NCBI GenBank assembly: GCA_021464245.1
Contig: JADCRB010000029.1
Span: 2,569,813 to 2,633,812 of the forward strand
Length of the DNA: 64,000 nt
From: Carallia brachiata
Taxonomy: Eukaryota; Streptophyta; Magnoliopsida; Malpighiales; Rhizophoraceae
Direction of reading: 5' to 3'
Shown here: piece after piece, positions 45,977 through 57,307 of the stretch
How the letters are laid out: the number at the start of each line of letters is the position of its first letter
How positions within the stretch are numbered: the stretch's first letter is position 1
Notes under the pieces: generated by a model
Database searches by the model: none
The model's input: only the letters and a program-made list of their open reading frames with translations
What the model was told of the DNA's origin: nothing
Position numbers and translations under genes: made by a program

Positions 45977-46812
45977 ATGATGGATTCGGTTGTGAATAGA
46001 ATGATTTGTCTGAATGGCACTGATCATCATCTTTGGAGGAATAAAATGAAAGATCTCTTATTTGTAAATAAATTGCATTTGCTGATGTTTGCTACTAGTG
46101 AACCTGAGTCCAAGTCCGATGAGGAATGAGAATTTGAGCATGAGCAGGTTTGTGATTTTATTCAACAGTTTGTTGATGATAATATTTACAATCATAGTTG
46201 CAGTGAGACACATGCCAAGACTTTGTGGAGCAAGCTCGAGGCATTGTATGCTTTGAAGTCTGGGAACAATAAGTTGTTCTTGTTGAAGAAAATGATGCAG
46301 TTGAGATACGAAAAAGGAAGTTCAATAACCGATCACTTGAATGATTTTTTAGGGACTTACTAATCAATTGTCAAGCATGGGTATTGAGTTTGATGATGAG
46401 GTTTTCAGATTGTGGTTACTTGCTACTCTACCTTATTCTTGGGAGATCTACCAAATATAACTTACTAATTCTGTCCCTGGTGGTGTTGTATCTATGGAAC
46501 TCGTGAAGGGTAGTGTGTTGAATGAAGGTATGAGAAGAAGGTCTCAGGATTCATCTTCACATTCTAAGATTCTAGTTATGGAAATTAGGGGAAGAAGCAA
46601 GACAAAAAAAATGGTAAGAGGATAGAAGTGAAGACCAAAGCAAGTCCAAGTCGAAGTTTAAGAATGTTTAGTGCCATTATTATGGAAAAATTGGTCATAT
46701 CCAGAAGTATTATTATAAATGGAAAAGAGAAAACACAAATGATAGTGATAAGAATAAAAAAAAGAATGATGGCAATGATCATGTTGCTACTACGTCTACT
46801 TTTAGTATAGAT
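45977..46812 (+). pseudogene. Copia gag, broken
   Basis: From the ATG at 45977: MDSVVNRMICLNGTDHHLWR then NKMKDLLFVN (gag opening L.G.NY..W...M), stop at about 46125, then THAKTLWSKLEALYALKSGN, NKLFLLKKMMQLRYEKGSSI, TDHLNDF. The CCHC knuckle at about 46660-46720 reads CHYYGKIGHIQKYYYKWK: the second and last Cys are Tyr. Several stops and frame changes. Confidence 0.85.
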
Positions 46813-46839
46813 GACCTCATTATTGTTTATGATGAAGAT

Positions 46840-47988
46840 TTGATCAATTTGACATTTCATGACATAGATTGGGTGATCGATAATGGTGCCTCACTTCATG
46901 TTACTTCTCAGAAGGAATTTTTTACAACATATACACTTGGTAATTATGGGGTGTTGAATATGGGTAATAATGGCTTAACAGAAGTCATTAGTATTGGAGA
47001 TGTTTGCTTGAAGACTAGCAGTAGAGTGCAGTTGACATTGAGAGATACAAGACATGTCCAAGATATCCATTTGATTTTGATTTTGATTTTAATGAGCAGA
47101 CATAATGATGAAGGTTATTGCAGTACCTTCGATGATGGTTAGTGGAAGCTTACTAAAGGCTCGTTGGTTGTGGCTCGACATGAGAAATGCTCCAGTTTAT
47201 ATTTTATGCAGGCCTCCATCTTCAGAGATGTTGTGAATGCAGTGGACACTGAGAATTCTATTGTATTGTGGCATAAGCGGCTTAGCCACATGATTGAAAA
47301 AGGGATGAATTGTTTGGTAAGGAAAAACCAACTTCTAGGTTTGAAGAGTGTAGTTTTGAAGAGATCTTCTCACTGTTTGGTTGGAAAATAGATTAGAGTT
47401 ACATTCAAGAGTCACCCACCTTCTAGGAAGTCAGAGTTACTTGAGTTGGTGCATTATGATATTTGTGATCCTTTGAAGGTACACTCACTTAGTGGTGCCT
47501 TTATTTTGTAACTTTTATTGATGGTCACTTTAGGAAGCTCTGAGTTTCATGCTTTGAAGAGTAAAGATCAAGTCTTTGATGTTTTCAAGCAATTTCATGC
47601 TTTGGTTGAGAGACAAACAGGAAAGAAGCTAAAATGTATCCATACTGATAATGATGGTAAGTATAGTGGCCCATTTGATGAGTATTGTGGGGCTCATAGG
47701 ATTCGACACCAGAGGACGCATCCCAAGACACCACAATTGAATGGCTTAACTAAAAGGAAGAACAATACACTGATTGAGAGGGTTAAATGTCTATTCTCAA
47801 GTGCAAAGCTGCCTAGATCCTTTTGGGGTGAAGCCTTGAGTACAGTAACACATATAATCAACATGTCTTCTTGTGTTCCTATGCATGGTGATGTTTCGGA
47901 TAGAGTTTGGTTTGGTAAAGAAGTCTCTTATGATCATTTGTGGATTTTTGACTATAAGACTTTTGTTTATATCCCTAAAGATGAATGA
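46840..47988 (+). pseudogene. Copia protease and integrase, broken
   Basis: Protease WVIDNGASLHVTS at about 46868, with Asn in place of Ser/Thr of the usual D-S/T-G. GAG-pre-integrase LWHKRLSHMIEKGM. Integrase: the first Asp region is lost at a stop near 47510; KCIHTDNDGKYSGPFDEYC holds the second Asp; THPKTPQLNGLTKRKNNTL has Lys where the catalytic Glu is expected. Stops at 47142, 47391 and 47510. Confidence 0.9.
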
Positions 47989-48269
47989 GCATAGTTAGAC
48001 ATGAAGACTAGACAATGTATCTTTCTTAGCTATGGCAAAGATGACTTCGAGTACCGACTGTATGATCCAATTGAGATAAGTTTATCAAAAGCATAGATGT
48101 AGTGTTCTTTAGGGATCATACTATTGAATATATTGAGAAGGCAGCTTCCTTGGCTACAAATAGCTTGGTTGATATTGATCCAGTTTCTCAGACATTTCCA
48201 ATTAATCCAATTGATGTTTAGGGTGACATTCAGGAACATGATGAGAATGTTCAGTAAGATCATGGCAAT

Positions 48270-48602
48270 ATGCAGGGTGTAGGTGATATTGATGCCCCCA
48301 TAGAATATTACCTACCTATAGCTTTACCTCTTTTGCAACCACGGAGGTCTAGTAGAATTTTAGGGCCTTCTACTTTGGTACTCTCCTATATATATTTGTT
48401 GCTTACTGGAGGGAAAAAATTTAAGTGTTATGGAGAAGTTGAAAGTGAGCACAAGCAGCATTGGTTTGAGGCCATGAATGATAAGGTGAAGAAAAACTTG
48501 TATGGTTTGAAACAAGTGTCGATACAATGGTATAAAAAGTTTGAGTCTATTATGGGCGAGCAAGGCTATATGAAAATTACTTCTAATCATTGTATTTTTT
48601 AG
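48270..48602 (+). pseudogene. Copia reverse transcriptase remnant with internal deletion
   Basis: EHKQHWFEAMNDKVKK (start of RT, W..AM..E) runs directly into NLYGLKQVSIQWYKKFESIM, which normally lies well over 100 residues later, then a stop at 48602. The catalytic palm with YVDD and all of RNase H are absent; the polypurine tract follows 50 bp on. Confidence 0.9.
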
Positions 48603-48666
48603 TCTGAGTTATGTCCTTCAATGGCTGTGAGGGCCATTACCTCCACATGGTCAAGAGGAGGAGAAT

Positions 48667-49732
48667 TGTTGGCTCTTGGGTCCCTTCTTATATAGAGAAT
48701 CCCAAGTTATAAACTGTTTGGGTCTTGGGTTCTTTCCTATGTAAAGAAATCCTAAATAAGGTTGTGTTTAGTGCAACCAATGAGAGGTATTTTGGTCCAT
48801 AGCTCAAAATATTGAATTAGAGTATAACTGTTTGTTTAAATTGTTGGAAAACCTAATTTGAGATAGAAATGCCGCAAAATAGAGAAAAACAGAGAGAGTT
48901 GTGGTTGCTGGAAATTTTTTCAACTTAAGGCAGTCATTTTTAACCTCACGATTAGAAGTTAGTCGTGGCTTGATCGAGCCAAAATTTGATGGGCTCCTAA
49001 ATGACAAATAGTACTTGATTCTGAACGGTGGAGATAGTGTTTTGTTGACTGTAAATTGTGTTTTTATCAGTTTCTATTCTAGACCGTTTTTCTGCGTGCA
49101 GCTTTGATCAACGTTGCAGTCGAAAAGTGATTTGTGGTCCAATCGAGTTGATTTTTAGTCAGTAGGTAGGGGACACATAAATCTTAAATGTGGACAGTTG
49201 GATCGTCATTTAGAGTTCTGCAAGGGCAGGTATTTGGGTTTGAACCGAGACTAAGATTTCTAGTAATACTATGTTCTCTCATCTATGACAGTTTTGGATA
49301 GTCATCTGTTGTCCGATTGAACTGAAATGTGGTCAACTGATAGGGGACATATGAAAGTTCAGTTTGGACGGCTGGATTGTCATTTTGAGTTCTGCATCTT
49401 GGGTTGTCATTCATAAAACGTGGCTGGTCTGTCTAAGAGAACCCTTTGCCTTCTCTATTATTATAAATTAAAGTTGTTTGATTTGTTTGGTATGTTTCCG
49501 GTTGTGTACCCCTTATATAACTCACTTATTGATTGTAGTAGAGTTGATTTCTACACCAGAGCGTCCTGTGGATTTTACCTTTTGATTTGGGAGGCTTTTC
49601 CACGTAAAAACTCTGTGTGTTCTCTTTTATGATAGTTTGTTTGGCATATTGATTATTCAATCAATTCCTTACAAGTTCAAGTAAGCAGGGAGGTTTCCTG
49701 GGATATTCGACTTCACTGTCTCTCTCCCAACA
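48667..49732 (+). repeat. Copia right LTR
   Basis: 1066 bp, TGTTGG...CCAACA, diverged partner of 44927-45933. It contains an extra segment at about 49287-49375 with a further CCGATTGAACTGA..GTGG..AACTGATAGGGGACA unit, an internal duplication of the region at 49137-49175. Confidence 0.92.
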
Positions 49733-49737
49733 CAACT

Positions 49738-52700
49738 GACCCAGCTCGGCCCACATAACAACTAGCCTATTTATTTACGTAAACTACCACTTGAGCTCCT
49801 CACAACCAGTGTCCACGCGTCAATTTAACGCCAAGAAGACTCTCAAACACCCCAAAATGGCCACTGCTCCGACGCAGCCGCTGTCTCCATGTGTTGCCGT
49901 CTGGTCATCACTGGTGGCGAACTTCCTCACCATCTAATAAATCGTCGCCGATCTATCCACATCTTGTGCTCACTCGCCAGAAAATAACTTGGAACTTGTC
50001 AAATCGTGTTTGAGTTGCCACCTCTGTCTTGTTAGTTCACTAGCGTCCCGCAATCATCAGTTGCTCGGAGACCCATCATTGGGTTGCTCTTCCTCTGATC
50101 TACATTACTCTAGTGATCATTTGTTGAAATGAGGTCTGGAACTGATCCTTCCTCTGAACTCCGTTACTCAATCGTCTTTTTCTCCATTGCAGAAAGTAGC
50201 AGGTGGTTTTCTTTTCTTTTATTAGTATTATTATTATTATTATATTTTTCTCTTTTTTTTTTGTGATTTGCTGTTTGTTGCAGGTGTGTTATGGGCCTTT
50301 GCATAAAGACAGAAGACAAAGAGGATGACAAATAGAGGGGATTGAAGAGAGTAGAGAGAGAAAGACTTCGAAGTTATGCAACTCAGCCTCTCTCTATATT
50401 CAAGCATGTCACGGGCTTCGTTGCTTTTATTTTGCCTCCACACTGTTCTTTTTCAGAAGAAGATTGTTAGCTAAAATTAAACGCAAGTTTAATGATATGC
50501 CAATTCATCGTTATCACAGACTATAAGTACTCTTCGGATTCAGGTTCGAATGGACAAGGGATACATGTTGTCCTACGATTCTTCAGAAGGGTTTTTGAGG
50601 TGACTATGACAAACAACGCTTCCCGTGACTCGATTGTTTTCATGAAAAAGGGATCAGCATTGCAGTCTAATACGTGGGCTTATTTTTGTTCGATAAATTT
50701 CGTGCGTATTTTTTTTATATGTAGCCTTACTTGCTTTTTTTTTTTAACTGTATATTACTCATTTCAGCTTATAGTTTTGTTAAATGGACGTAGTTAACTT
50801 GACACGTTCCAAATGTGCACTCATGTGAACTACAGTGACAATTAAATTTTTTATTCTTATTATTATTTACAATCATTTATCAAAAGACTAAGAAAGTATA
50901 ATTAACGGTTATTATAATGTGATGGACATATCGCGTTTGAGATGATAAATAAATTTTTGTGCTTTACAACTCCATTTATCGAATTTTCTGACTCTGCCAC
51001 CAATTTAAAATAAAAGTCTAAATTCTTATTATTGGCGATATTCTTTAAGCTTCTTCTCCTCTCACTTAGCTGCAAACTTTGATTTGTTCTTTCCAATTGA
51101 TAGTTAAAACGTTGGAGTAATTACTTTGCTTGAAACTTCAAAATTGCTTTCTCTGCCATTGCAAGGAGATTTTTGGACTATTCTCAACTTTTTTAATAAA
51201 ATAACACAACTGAATACATGCCTAAAGTATTCTACCAAATACTTGAATTAATTTTTTTTTTTTAACCATAAAAAAGTGAATTATATTAATTTACGAGTTG
51301 AGATTTAAATTATTTGTTAATATTTTTATTTAATTTCTTAAACAAAGATTCACTGCTTAAAATTGATGAGTTTGTATATGACTCTTCCGTATTAAACTAC
51401 ATTAAAGCGTCAAATATAAAATATAACACATGTACTCAATCAGGTCCTTCAAGTCTAATTTGCAACAAGAACATCGATATTTATTTCAACTTAAGAGTGC
51501 TGAGACGGGAATCCAAATTTAAGTGGGTCAAATGGAACATAGGTCAAATCATTACCTATACTCCCACTTAGGATGCTTGCTTAAATTAATTTCCGCAGAT
51601 CTTTCCTCGAGTCATTCAAATAATTTCCACCTGCCCCTTCTAGTAATCCAAAATGTTTACACATGTCGTGTTGCACAAATTCTGAGGGCTTGTGGGTTGA
51701 AAAAGAGCCCTCGACGCCGTACCGTTCGGTCCCACGGAGGAAAAATAGGGTAAACAGAGAAGAAAAAAAGGCGCAAAACTTGTGGTCCTCGGAGAAAGAC
51801 CATTACAAAAACGAAAGCTAATGACAATTTTTAGATGAGTAAATTATATTGTTATATTTAAATAATAATAAATAAAAATATAATTATATTTAACAACATA
51901 ATATTTGATAATATATTTTTAATTGAACTCATTTTTTATGATTATATAATCGGACTCTTTTATTTAACATTAATTTAATATTTTAATAATATATATTATT
52001 TTATTAATATTTTAAAATTATTATTGTGAAAAAAAATATATTTCCTTTTCAAAACACTGACAGACAGTGATAGTCAACGCTAATGACAACGCGTAAGTCA
52101 TCGTGTCACTGACTTCAACGCAACGAACAACCCTTATATGCAAGTAATAAATAATAGAATATGCCAATAGTACGTATTACAGAAAAAAATATATTTTAAA
52201 AAAAATTATCAGAAAAATTTCTATAATACAACAAATTAAAAAAAAATTATAATTTATACAATAAAATTATATAATTGTACTATAAATTTTTTTAAAATAT
52301 TTTTCTGAAGAAATAATATAATGGAGTTATATAAAATATGCCAATAGTTCTTATTGGTCCCTGTTCTTTTGTCTTCGTGCAAAATACTTGGTTGAATACT
52401 AGCTCCCTTAGCTAGACGGCAATATCACATCTCGTCACGTTTAAAGGGCCTATGCCTTACACATGATTTAAGATCAGTGAATTTACACGCGAAATAGTGT
52501 GCAGAAATAAAATTGAAGATTAAGGGATACTTCTTAATGAAAATTTTATATCTACTATAATTGATTGTTTAGAAAACTAAAGGTTGGGAACGTGAAATTT
52601 GGGAAACACAAAGGTTGAAATCAATTTTTAGTAAAAAAAAAATGGTAATTCTAATTTGTGACTACAGAATGTATTCAATTCTTTTTTTCTGGGGTTGAAG

Positions 52701-52904
52701 CGTTGCTGTTTGGCAATATGACATACTCTGTCTGTTATATTTTAGTTTCTTCACAACTCTTGAAATGTTAGTAGTTATTTCGAAAACTCTCCGCCTTCGT
52801 CGATTCCAATTGCTTCCGAGAATTGACCCACATTGTGATTCAAGATGCTGTCAATGTCGCAATTCGTTTTTATTGGAGGTGATGGCATGAAAGCTTAATT
52901 CTTC
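49738..52904. other. Intergenic; start may be distal gypsy LTR; no gene recognised
   Basis: 49738 to perhaps 50000 is GC-richer and may be the rest of the gypsy LTR interrupted by copia. Beyond it, open frames (50492-50797, 51314-51571) show no recognisable domain. AT-rich with a MITE-like hairpin at 52209-52308. Confidence 0.45.
52209..52308. mobile_element. MITE-like hairpin, about 100 bp
   Basis: TCAGAAAAATTTCTATAATA at the left and TATAAATTTTTTTAAAATATTTTTCTGA at the right pair imperfectly; the inner ACAATAAAATTATATAATTGT also pairs. Resembles 59369-59536. Confidence 0.5.
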
Positions 52905-52906
52905 GG

Positions 52907-53070
52907 ATATGCCCAAGAAGGAATAAATAAATCGCATTAAAGATTTGGAAAGAAAAGAGACGGAATATATGCGACACAGAAGGCACAAGATATGTGTTGA
53001 TCATTGTAATCTTCTGACCATTATTGGAAGGGAAGCCTTCGGTGAGGCCAAAGTAATCGGAGTTGTGTTC
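52907..53070 (+). pseudogene. NDR-type AGC protein kinase exon relic
   Basis: One frame reads IKDLERKETEYMRHRRHKIC, VDHCNLLTIIGREAFGEAKV. Plant NDR (STK38-like) kinases have the N-terminal helix ending LE.KETEYMR.QRHKM..DDFE.LT.IG.GAFGEV, where IGxGxFG is the ATP-binding loop. Here the first loop glycines read G-R-E-A-F-G-E-A, and a stop lies just before (KKE stop INRIK). The next expected strand (the Val-Ala-x-Lys region) is missing, so this is a fragment. Confidence 0.75.
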
Positions 53071-53186
53071 ATGCATGCAAGGTAGATTGATGTATACTTT
53101 ATCTAGTTTGATTTTCATAGAATTTATGTTACTTCTCATCATGTGTCGGCAGTTTACCTTTCACAGTCTCATGCTTTTCTCGTCTG

Positions 53187-53420
53187 CAGGAGTGATTACA
53201 TTGGGAGAAAGTCATCTGGCAACAATGAAGAAGTTGTAGAAGTCTGGAATGCTAATGAGAGGTCAGGTGAATTGAGATGTTTTATAAAAGCATAATTTTA
53301 GGAATCTATTTTGCAGGTCATTGGTCACCAACCTTTTAGTAACAGTTTCTAACGCAGATCGTTATCATCATCTTTCAGCAGTGGGAGACACATTTTGGTT
53401 CTCTCCTGGACCACTCTGTG
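53187..53420 (+). other. Possible exon-like blocks after the kinase relic
   Basis: Between a CTGCAG acceptor at 53184-53189 and a GTCAGGTG-like donor near 53264 a frame encodes SDYIGRKSSGNNEEVVEVWN; a second block after TTTTGCAG (53317) encodes SLVTNLLVTVSNADRYHHLS. I do not recognise these and they are not kinase-like to me. Confidence 0.25.
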
Positions 53421-53445
53421 TGCGTATCTGTTTTTCATCCTGTGT

Positions 53446-53474
53446 GTACGTTTATATATGTGTGTGTGTGTGTA
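53446..53474 (+). repeat. (TG)n microsatellite
   Basis: TATATATGTGTGTGTGTGTGTAAG. Confidence 0.85.
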
Positions 53475-53537
53475 AGTTGAATTGCTTAAAAGATTCTATT
53501 GCACATTCTAAAAGACACTAACATCTGATTTATATAT

Positions 53538-53942
53538 TTTTAAACAGAAAAGGAAATATCTTTTTTTTTTTTTCTAAAATCGCACAGTATCCAGTCTAAT
53601 AAACTAACTAATCTGAACCGCCTAGAGTAGGATCCCGAAAGGCGGTAAAAATCTCCTAGCGGATATTTAACACGACTGCATTCTCAAGAACTCGAATTCG
53701 AAACCTCTGATTAAACGGTGATAGACCCCTACTATCCGCACAAGTGCTTGCGGATAAAGAAATATCTATTAAAATGAATGATAGATACACCACAAAAGAA
53801 TAAAAGGGTCCGGCCCACATAAAATAACACAAACACACAAAACAGGGAAACAAGGTCCAGCCTACAAAACAAGAATGGCCCAACAAAAGAAAACCCGCAA
53901 CCCCACACCCTAACAGGCATCCCAAAGGCCCTAGGCACCATT
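53538..53942 (-). mobile_element. Severely 5'-truncated LINE with 12-bp TSD, hosting a SINE
   Basis: TGATTTATATAT flanks the unit on both sides (53526-53537 and 53943-53954). On the minus strand the LINE part ends CATTCATTTTAATAGATATTTC and continues past the SINE as CTTTTCTGTTTAAAAA. Only about 200 bp of LINE remain. Confidence 0.8.
53562..53758 (-). mobile_element. SINE nested in the LINE tail, TSD GAAATATCT
   Basis: GAAATATCT occurs at 53553-53561 and 53759-53767. On the minus strand the element starts near TTATCCGCAAGCACTTGTGC, has AGAGGTTTCGAATTCGAGTT (B-box-like) and ends in a poly-A tail (the T run at 53562-53574). About 197 bp. It differs from the SINE at 10112-10315. Confidence 0.75.
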
Positions 53943-54129
53943 TGATTTATATATGCCTCTTTGTTTTCTTCGCCTTGTTAGGTCGTGACTTCCTTAATTC
54001 ATTTTTATTATATATTTGCTTTTCTTGGCTATTATAACGGATGGACCATGCTGTGTTCTGGTTACAGAGTATTCAACCCTTTGACTTCGGTCTTTTTCTT
54101 GCAAGGGTGGATCGTGTATTATATCCACG

Positions 54130-54850
54130 AATTTTTTTAAAAAAAAAATTAGTAATTTTATTCTAAACAGTATCTCGATTAAAATTAAAATTAATATTTT
54201 TAAAATAAAATTAATAATTTTTAAAATATATGTTACCTGTGAGCACATAGAGGCAATGGGCAAGGGGCGCCCCCAAAACAAAAATAATTTTTATAATTAA
54301 TGTTTGACCGAAACATTGCATTAACCCCTATTTGCACAGCTGGCAGCTGGCAGCTGGCATTTTGGCCCCCCTTGCTTCCCCAGTTCGAGCTGGGCAAGAT
54401 GCATTTAGGTTAGGTAATTTTTTTTCTGCTTTTTCTTTATTCTTTTTGAGGATCCAGTGTCAATGTGTCATGAATAAATCCTTTATCTGCCTGTGCACTT
54501 TTGAGGACACGGGCACGGGTTCCTTTTTTTTTTTTTTTTTTTGTGAACTTCGTTCCTTCTGTTATTTTTAGAATTGCTTTTTTGTTTTTTTTTTCAAATG
54601 CATTTTTTTAGTTTATATTTTATTTTTTTATAATTAAATGTTATTAAATGTAAGAATCACATATATTGAGTTATGTTTTAAAGTATAAATTAATTTTATT
54701 GTTATAAGTATATATACAAAATTCCTCCCCTGAAATTTTTTTTTATGGCTTCGTCCCTACTTATAATTTTTATATTTCAAAAATTATCAGTTTTATTTTA
54801 AAAATATCAATTTTAATTTCAATCAGAATATCGTCCGAGACAAAACTATC
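54130..54850. mobile_element. Inverted-repeat element, about 0.7 kb
   Basis: Left arm 54162-54230 and right arm 54772-54836 pair over about 65 bp (AAATTAAAATTNATATTTTT, AAAATAAAA.T.ATAATTTTT.AAATATA). Just inside are GGGCAAGGGGCGCCCCC (54257-54273) and CCTCCCCTGAAATTTTTT (54724), a signature I associate with some plant hAT-type elements. No coding frame. Confidence 0.6.
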
Positions 54851-57300
54851 CAGTATATGTATTGGTGGTCTTTTGATAAATAGTTATGAGATACTAAAGA
54901 CAAATCTTAGAATATGCCATCAATTTAAAACAATTGTAAAAAAAAAATTATATAATCAACCAATTTTATATTTATCAACAGCTTCAACCACACGAACTGA
55001 ACAAATGAATAAGTCAAACGATAAGAAGATCCAATTTGAATGTCATTTGGCAGAACTTGGACCTTTAGAAAAAAAAAAAATGCTGTTAGTGCAGCCTTTC
55101 ATTAAATAATTGCTTTGTGTTTCACGTGAACTGATGCCTAACTTGGTGGAGTGGCTGGTTTTTTCTTAATTTTTAGTCAAATTAAATTTCGATTTAATGG
55201 TTGGAAATAGCTACTATTCTCACGATTGTTTAATACTCATACTTTCCAAGTGGTGGCGTATCATTGAAAAGATTGTGAAAGCCAAGTTGGCATGAATTTT
55301 CTATTAATTATGCATCGATCAACTTGTCTTCATGATGTTGGTAATGATCTTGACAAATGCATCGTAGAAACTGTACCACAAACATTGAATAGGTAGGCTT
55401 TTCATTTTTTTTTTTGAAATATATAGTCTTCTCATTATAAAGTGAGATGTAATATTATAATGATAATTTTGTTTTCCCCTCTTCCTTCGTTCTCAGGTCC
55501 TGTTTGAGCCCCTTTCTCCAATCATCGGCAAGACACGCTCAGTGTAATTTTTCTTGATCTTAATGATTTCATGCCTCATAGATTGACGAGCTATGTTTTC
55601 TTTCTTTTTTTTTTTTTTTTTGGAACAAGACGAGCTATGTTTTCGAAAGTGCACAATTTATTTAATTATAATTATATATAAGAATAAAACATAAAATTAC
55701 TATGCGTACCACGGGTTAGAAAGCTAGTTTATTCTAACCCATATACACCAACAAAGAATGAAATATTAAAGAAAAATAATTAAAAAGCTAATTTCAACCA
55801 CACCCCCCCCCCCCCAAAAAAAAAAAAAAACATATGCGAAAATGAATGAATTCCAGCTCAAAAGGCATAGATTAGACAAATTAAAAAATCCAAGCTTTCT
55901 AATTGCTAAATTAGAGCTACAAAGATCTTTGTGGTTCTAATTGCTATACTTTCGGGCATTCTAGAATGCACGAGGAAAATCTTAGGAAATTATCCACACA
56001 CTAGTCCGAAAATGTACGCTCAATGTAAGATCTAAGTTTTTATTAATGAGCCCGTAGTTGTGCCCTTCAAGTGGCTTTACCATTATGGTTTCTGAGATCC
56101 ATTGAATTATGGACACTGATTAAACAATAAACGAACGATCGCACAGCTTCCAACTCGGGGATCTAATGCTCTTACCATTCGCACAATTCTCTCATTTTTA
56201 ATTCGTTAACGACAGACAACACAAATAAGGACATCACGAATATCACGAAAATATTAAATTTCTCTTTCTTTTTTTTTATCCTTTTTATTTATTATATTCT
56301 CTTCTTTTTAAAAAAAATTAAATTTTAAATAATAGTTAGTGTTACCCTAAATACTCGTAGTAGTACCCTAAATCTTGATTTTTAATTTTTTTCCCAAATT
56401 TTTTTTTTGTTGCTAAGGCAGTATACTTAGCTCTATTCGATTTTCCTAAATTAATGGGAGGAAAAAAAGTTTGAAAAAGAAAAGAGAAAATTTGGCCAAT
56501 TGGTTATCTTTTTATTTGACTCTTTTGTGAGGTTTTCGTATGCTGAAATTCGCGCGCAAAACCATTATTCTTTTTAATTGTATGTAAGATATGATTCCAT
56601 TAACATCAAAAGACTTACGAGTTTAATTGACACACAATATCACCATTTAGGCTTAATGAAAGATGAAGCATGCTAGAATCGTCTAATAATATGGAAAAGT
56701 CTCTATTCAAACATGGAAGGCAAACAGATGTCAAATGGATCTATTTGGGCATGTATGTTTAGGTTGGATCATTTAGAGTTTGTATTTTTGAGTTGAGTTG
56801 GTTTTGTCATGTCCGATTGTTTTTCGGTTGAGAAGATAATTTTTTCAAAAATAATTTTTTATTTTTCTGTAATTTTTTTGTTATCATATGATGAAATAGG
56901 TTAAAATATTTTTTGTATATTTTATTCTATTATATAGAAATTGGCAGTAAAATTATTTAAGTACATAAAATATGCAAATAATTAAATGTTTGTATCCTAG
57001 GCATTGTTTATAGTTATATTATTTTTAACTTACATACATACATATAAATGCACATACAAATACACCTAAATGTCAAGAAACTAATCAATCCAAAAATTAA
57101 AGCTACCAAGAGAAATCTAAGATATAAATTATATATTAAATTCTAACATAATAAAATAAATAACATAACAAACCAACATGTCCAAAAATAAAAGAGATAA
57201 TTGCCAAATGACCCTGCAAATTTATATGCTACGTACGAACCGAAACACAGAAAGAAGCAAATTAGTTTATTTCTTTAAAATATTCATGTGGGTGGGTGTA
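54851..57300. other. AT-rich intergenic DNA
   Basis: No gene recognised. Contains a poly-C(13)/poly-A run at about 55802-55829 and several T-runs. The 78-codon frame at 54873-55109 has no recognisable domain. Confidence 0.5.
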
Positions 57301-57307
57301 AATATGA

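Larger units (their letters stand above)
44922..49737 (+). mobile_element. Ty1/copia retrotransposon with both LTRs and CAACT target duplication
   Basis: CAACT lies at 44922-44926 and 49733-49737. Element 44927-49732 begins TGTTGG and ends CCAACA. Left LTR 44927-45933 (ends CTCTCAACA), right LTR 48667-49732. The primer-binding site TGGTATCAGAGC (45938-45949) follows the left LTR, and a polypurine tract AAGAGGAGGAGAAT ends at 48666. The LTRs differ at many positions and in length (1007 vs 1066 bp), so the insertion is old. The internal region is only about 2.7 kb because most of the reverse transcriptase and RNase H is deleted. It sits inside the gypsy LTR. Confidence 0.95.

Noticed and set aside
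46585..46860. Minus-strand hydrophobic 91-codon frame
   Set aside because: Antisense shadow of the A-rich copia gag.
50492..50797. 101-codon plus-strand frame
   Set aside because: No recognisable domain, poor context, ends in a T-run; left unannotated.
56100..56200. Block with a CTCGGGGATCTAATGCTCTTACC motif that recalls tRNA or SINE sequence
   Set aside because: No cloverleaf, no A/B box pair, no A tail or target duplication found.
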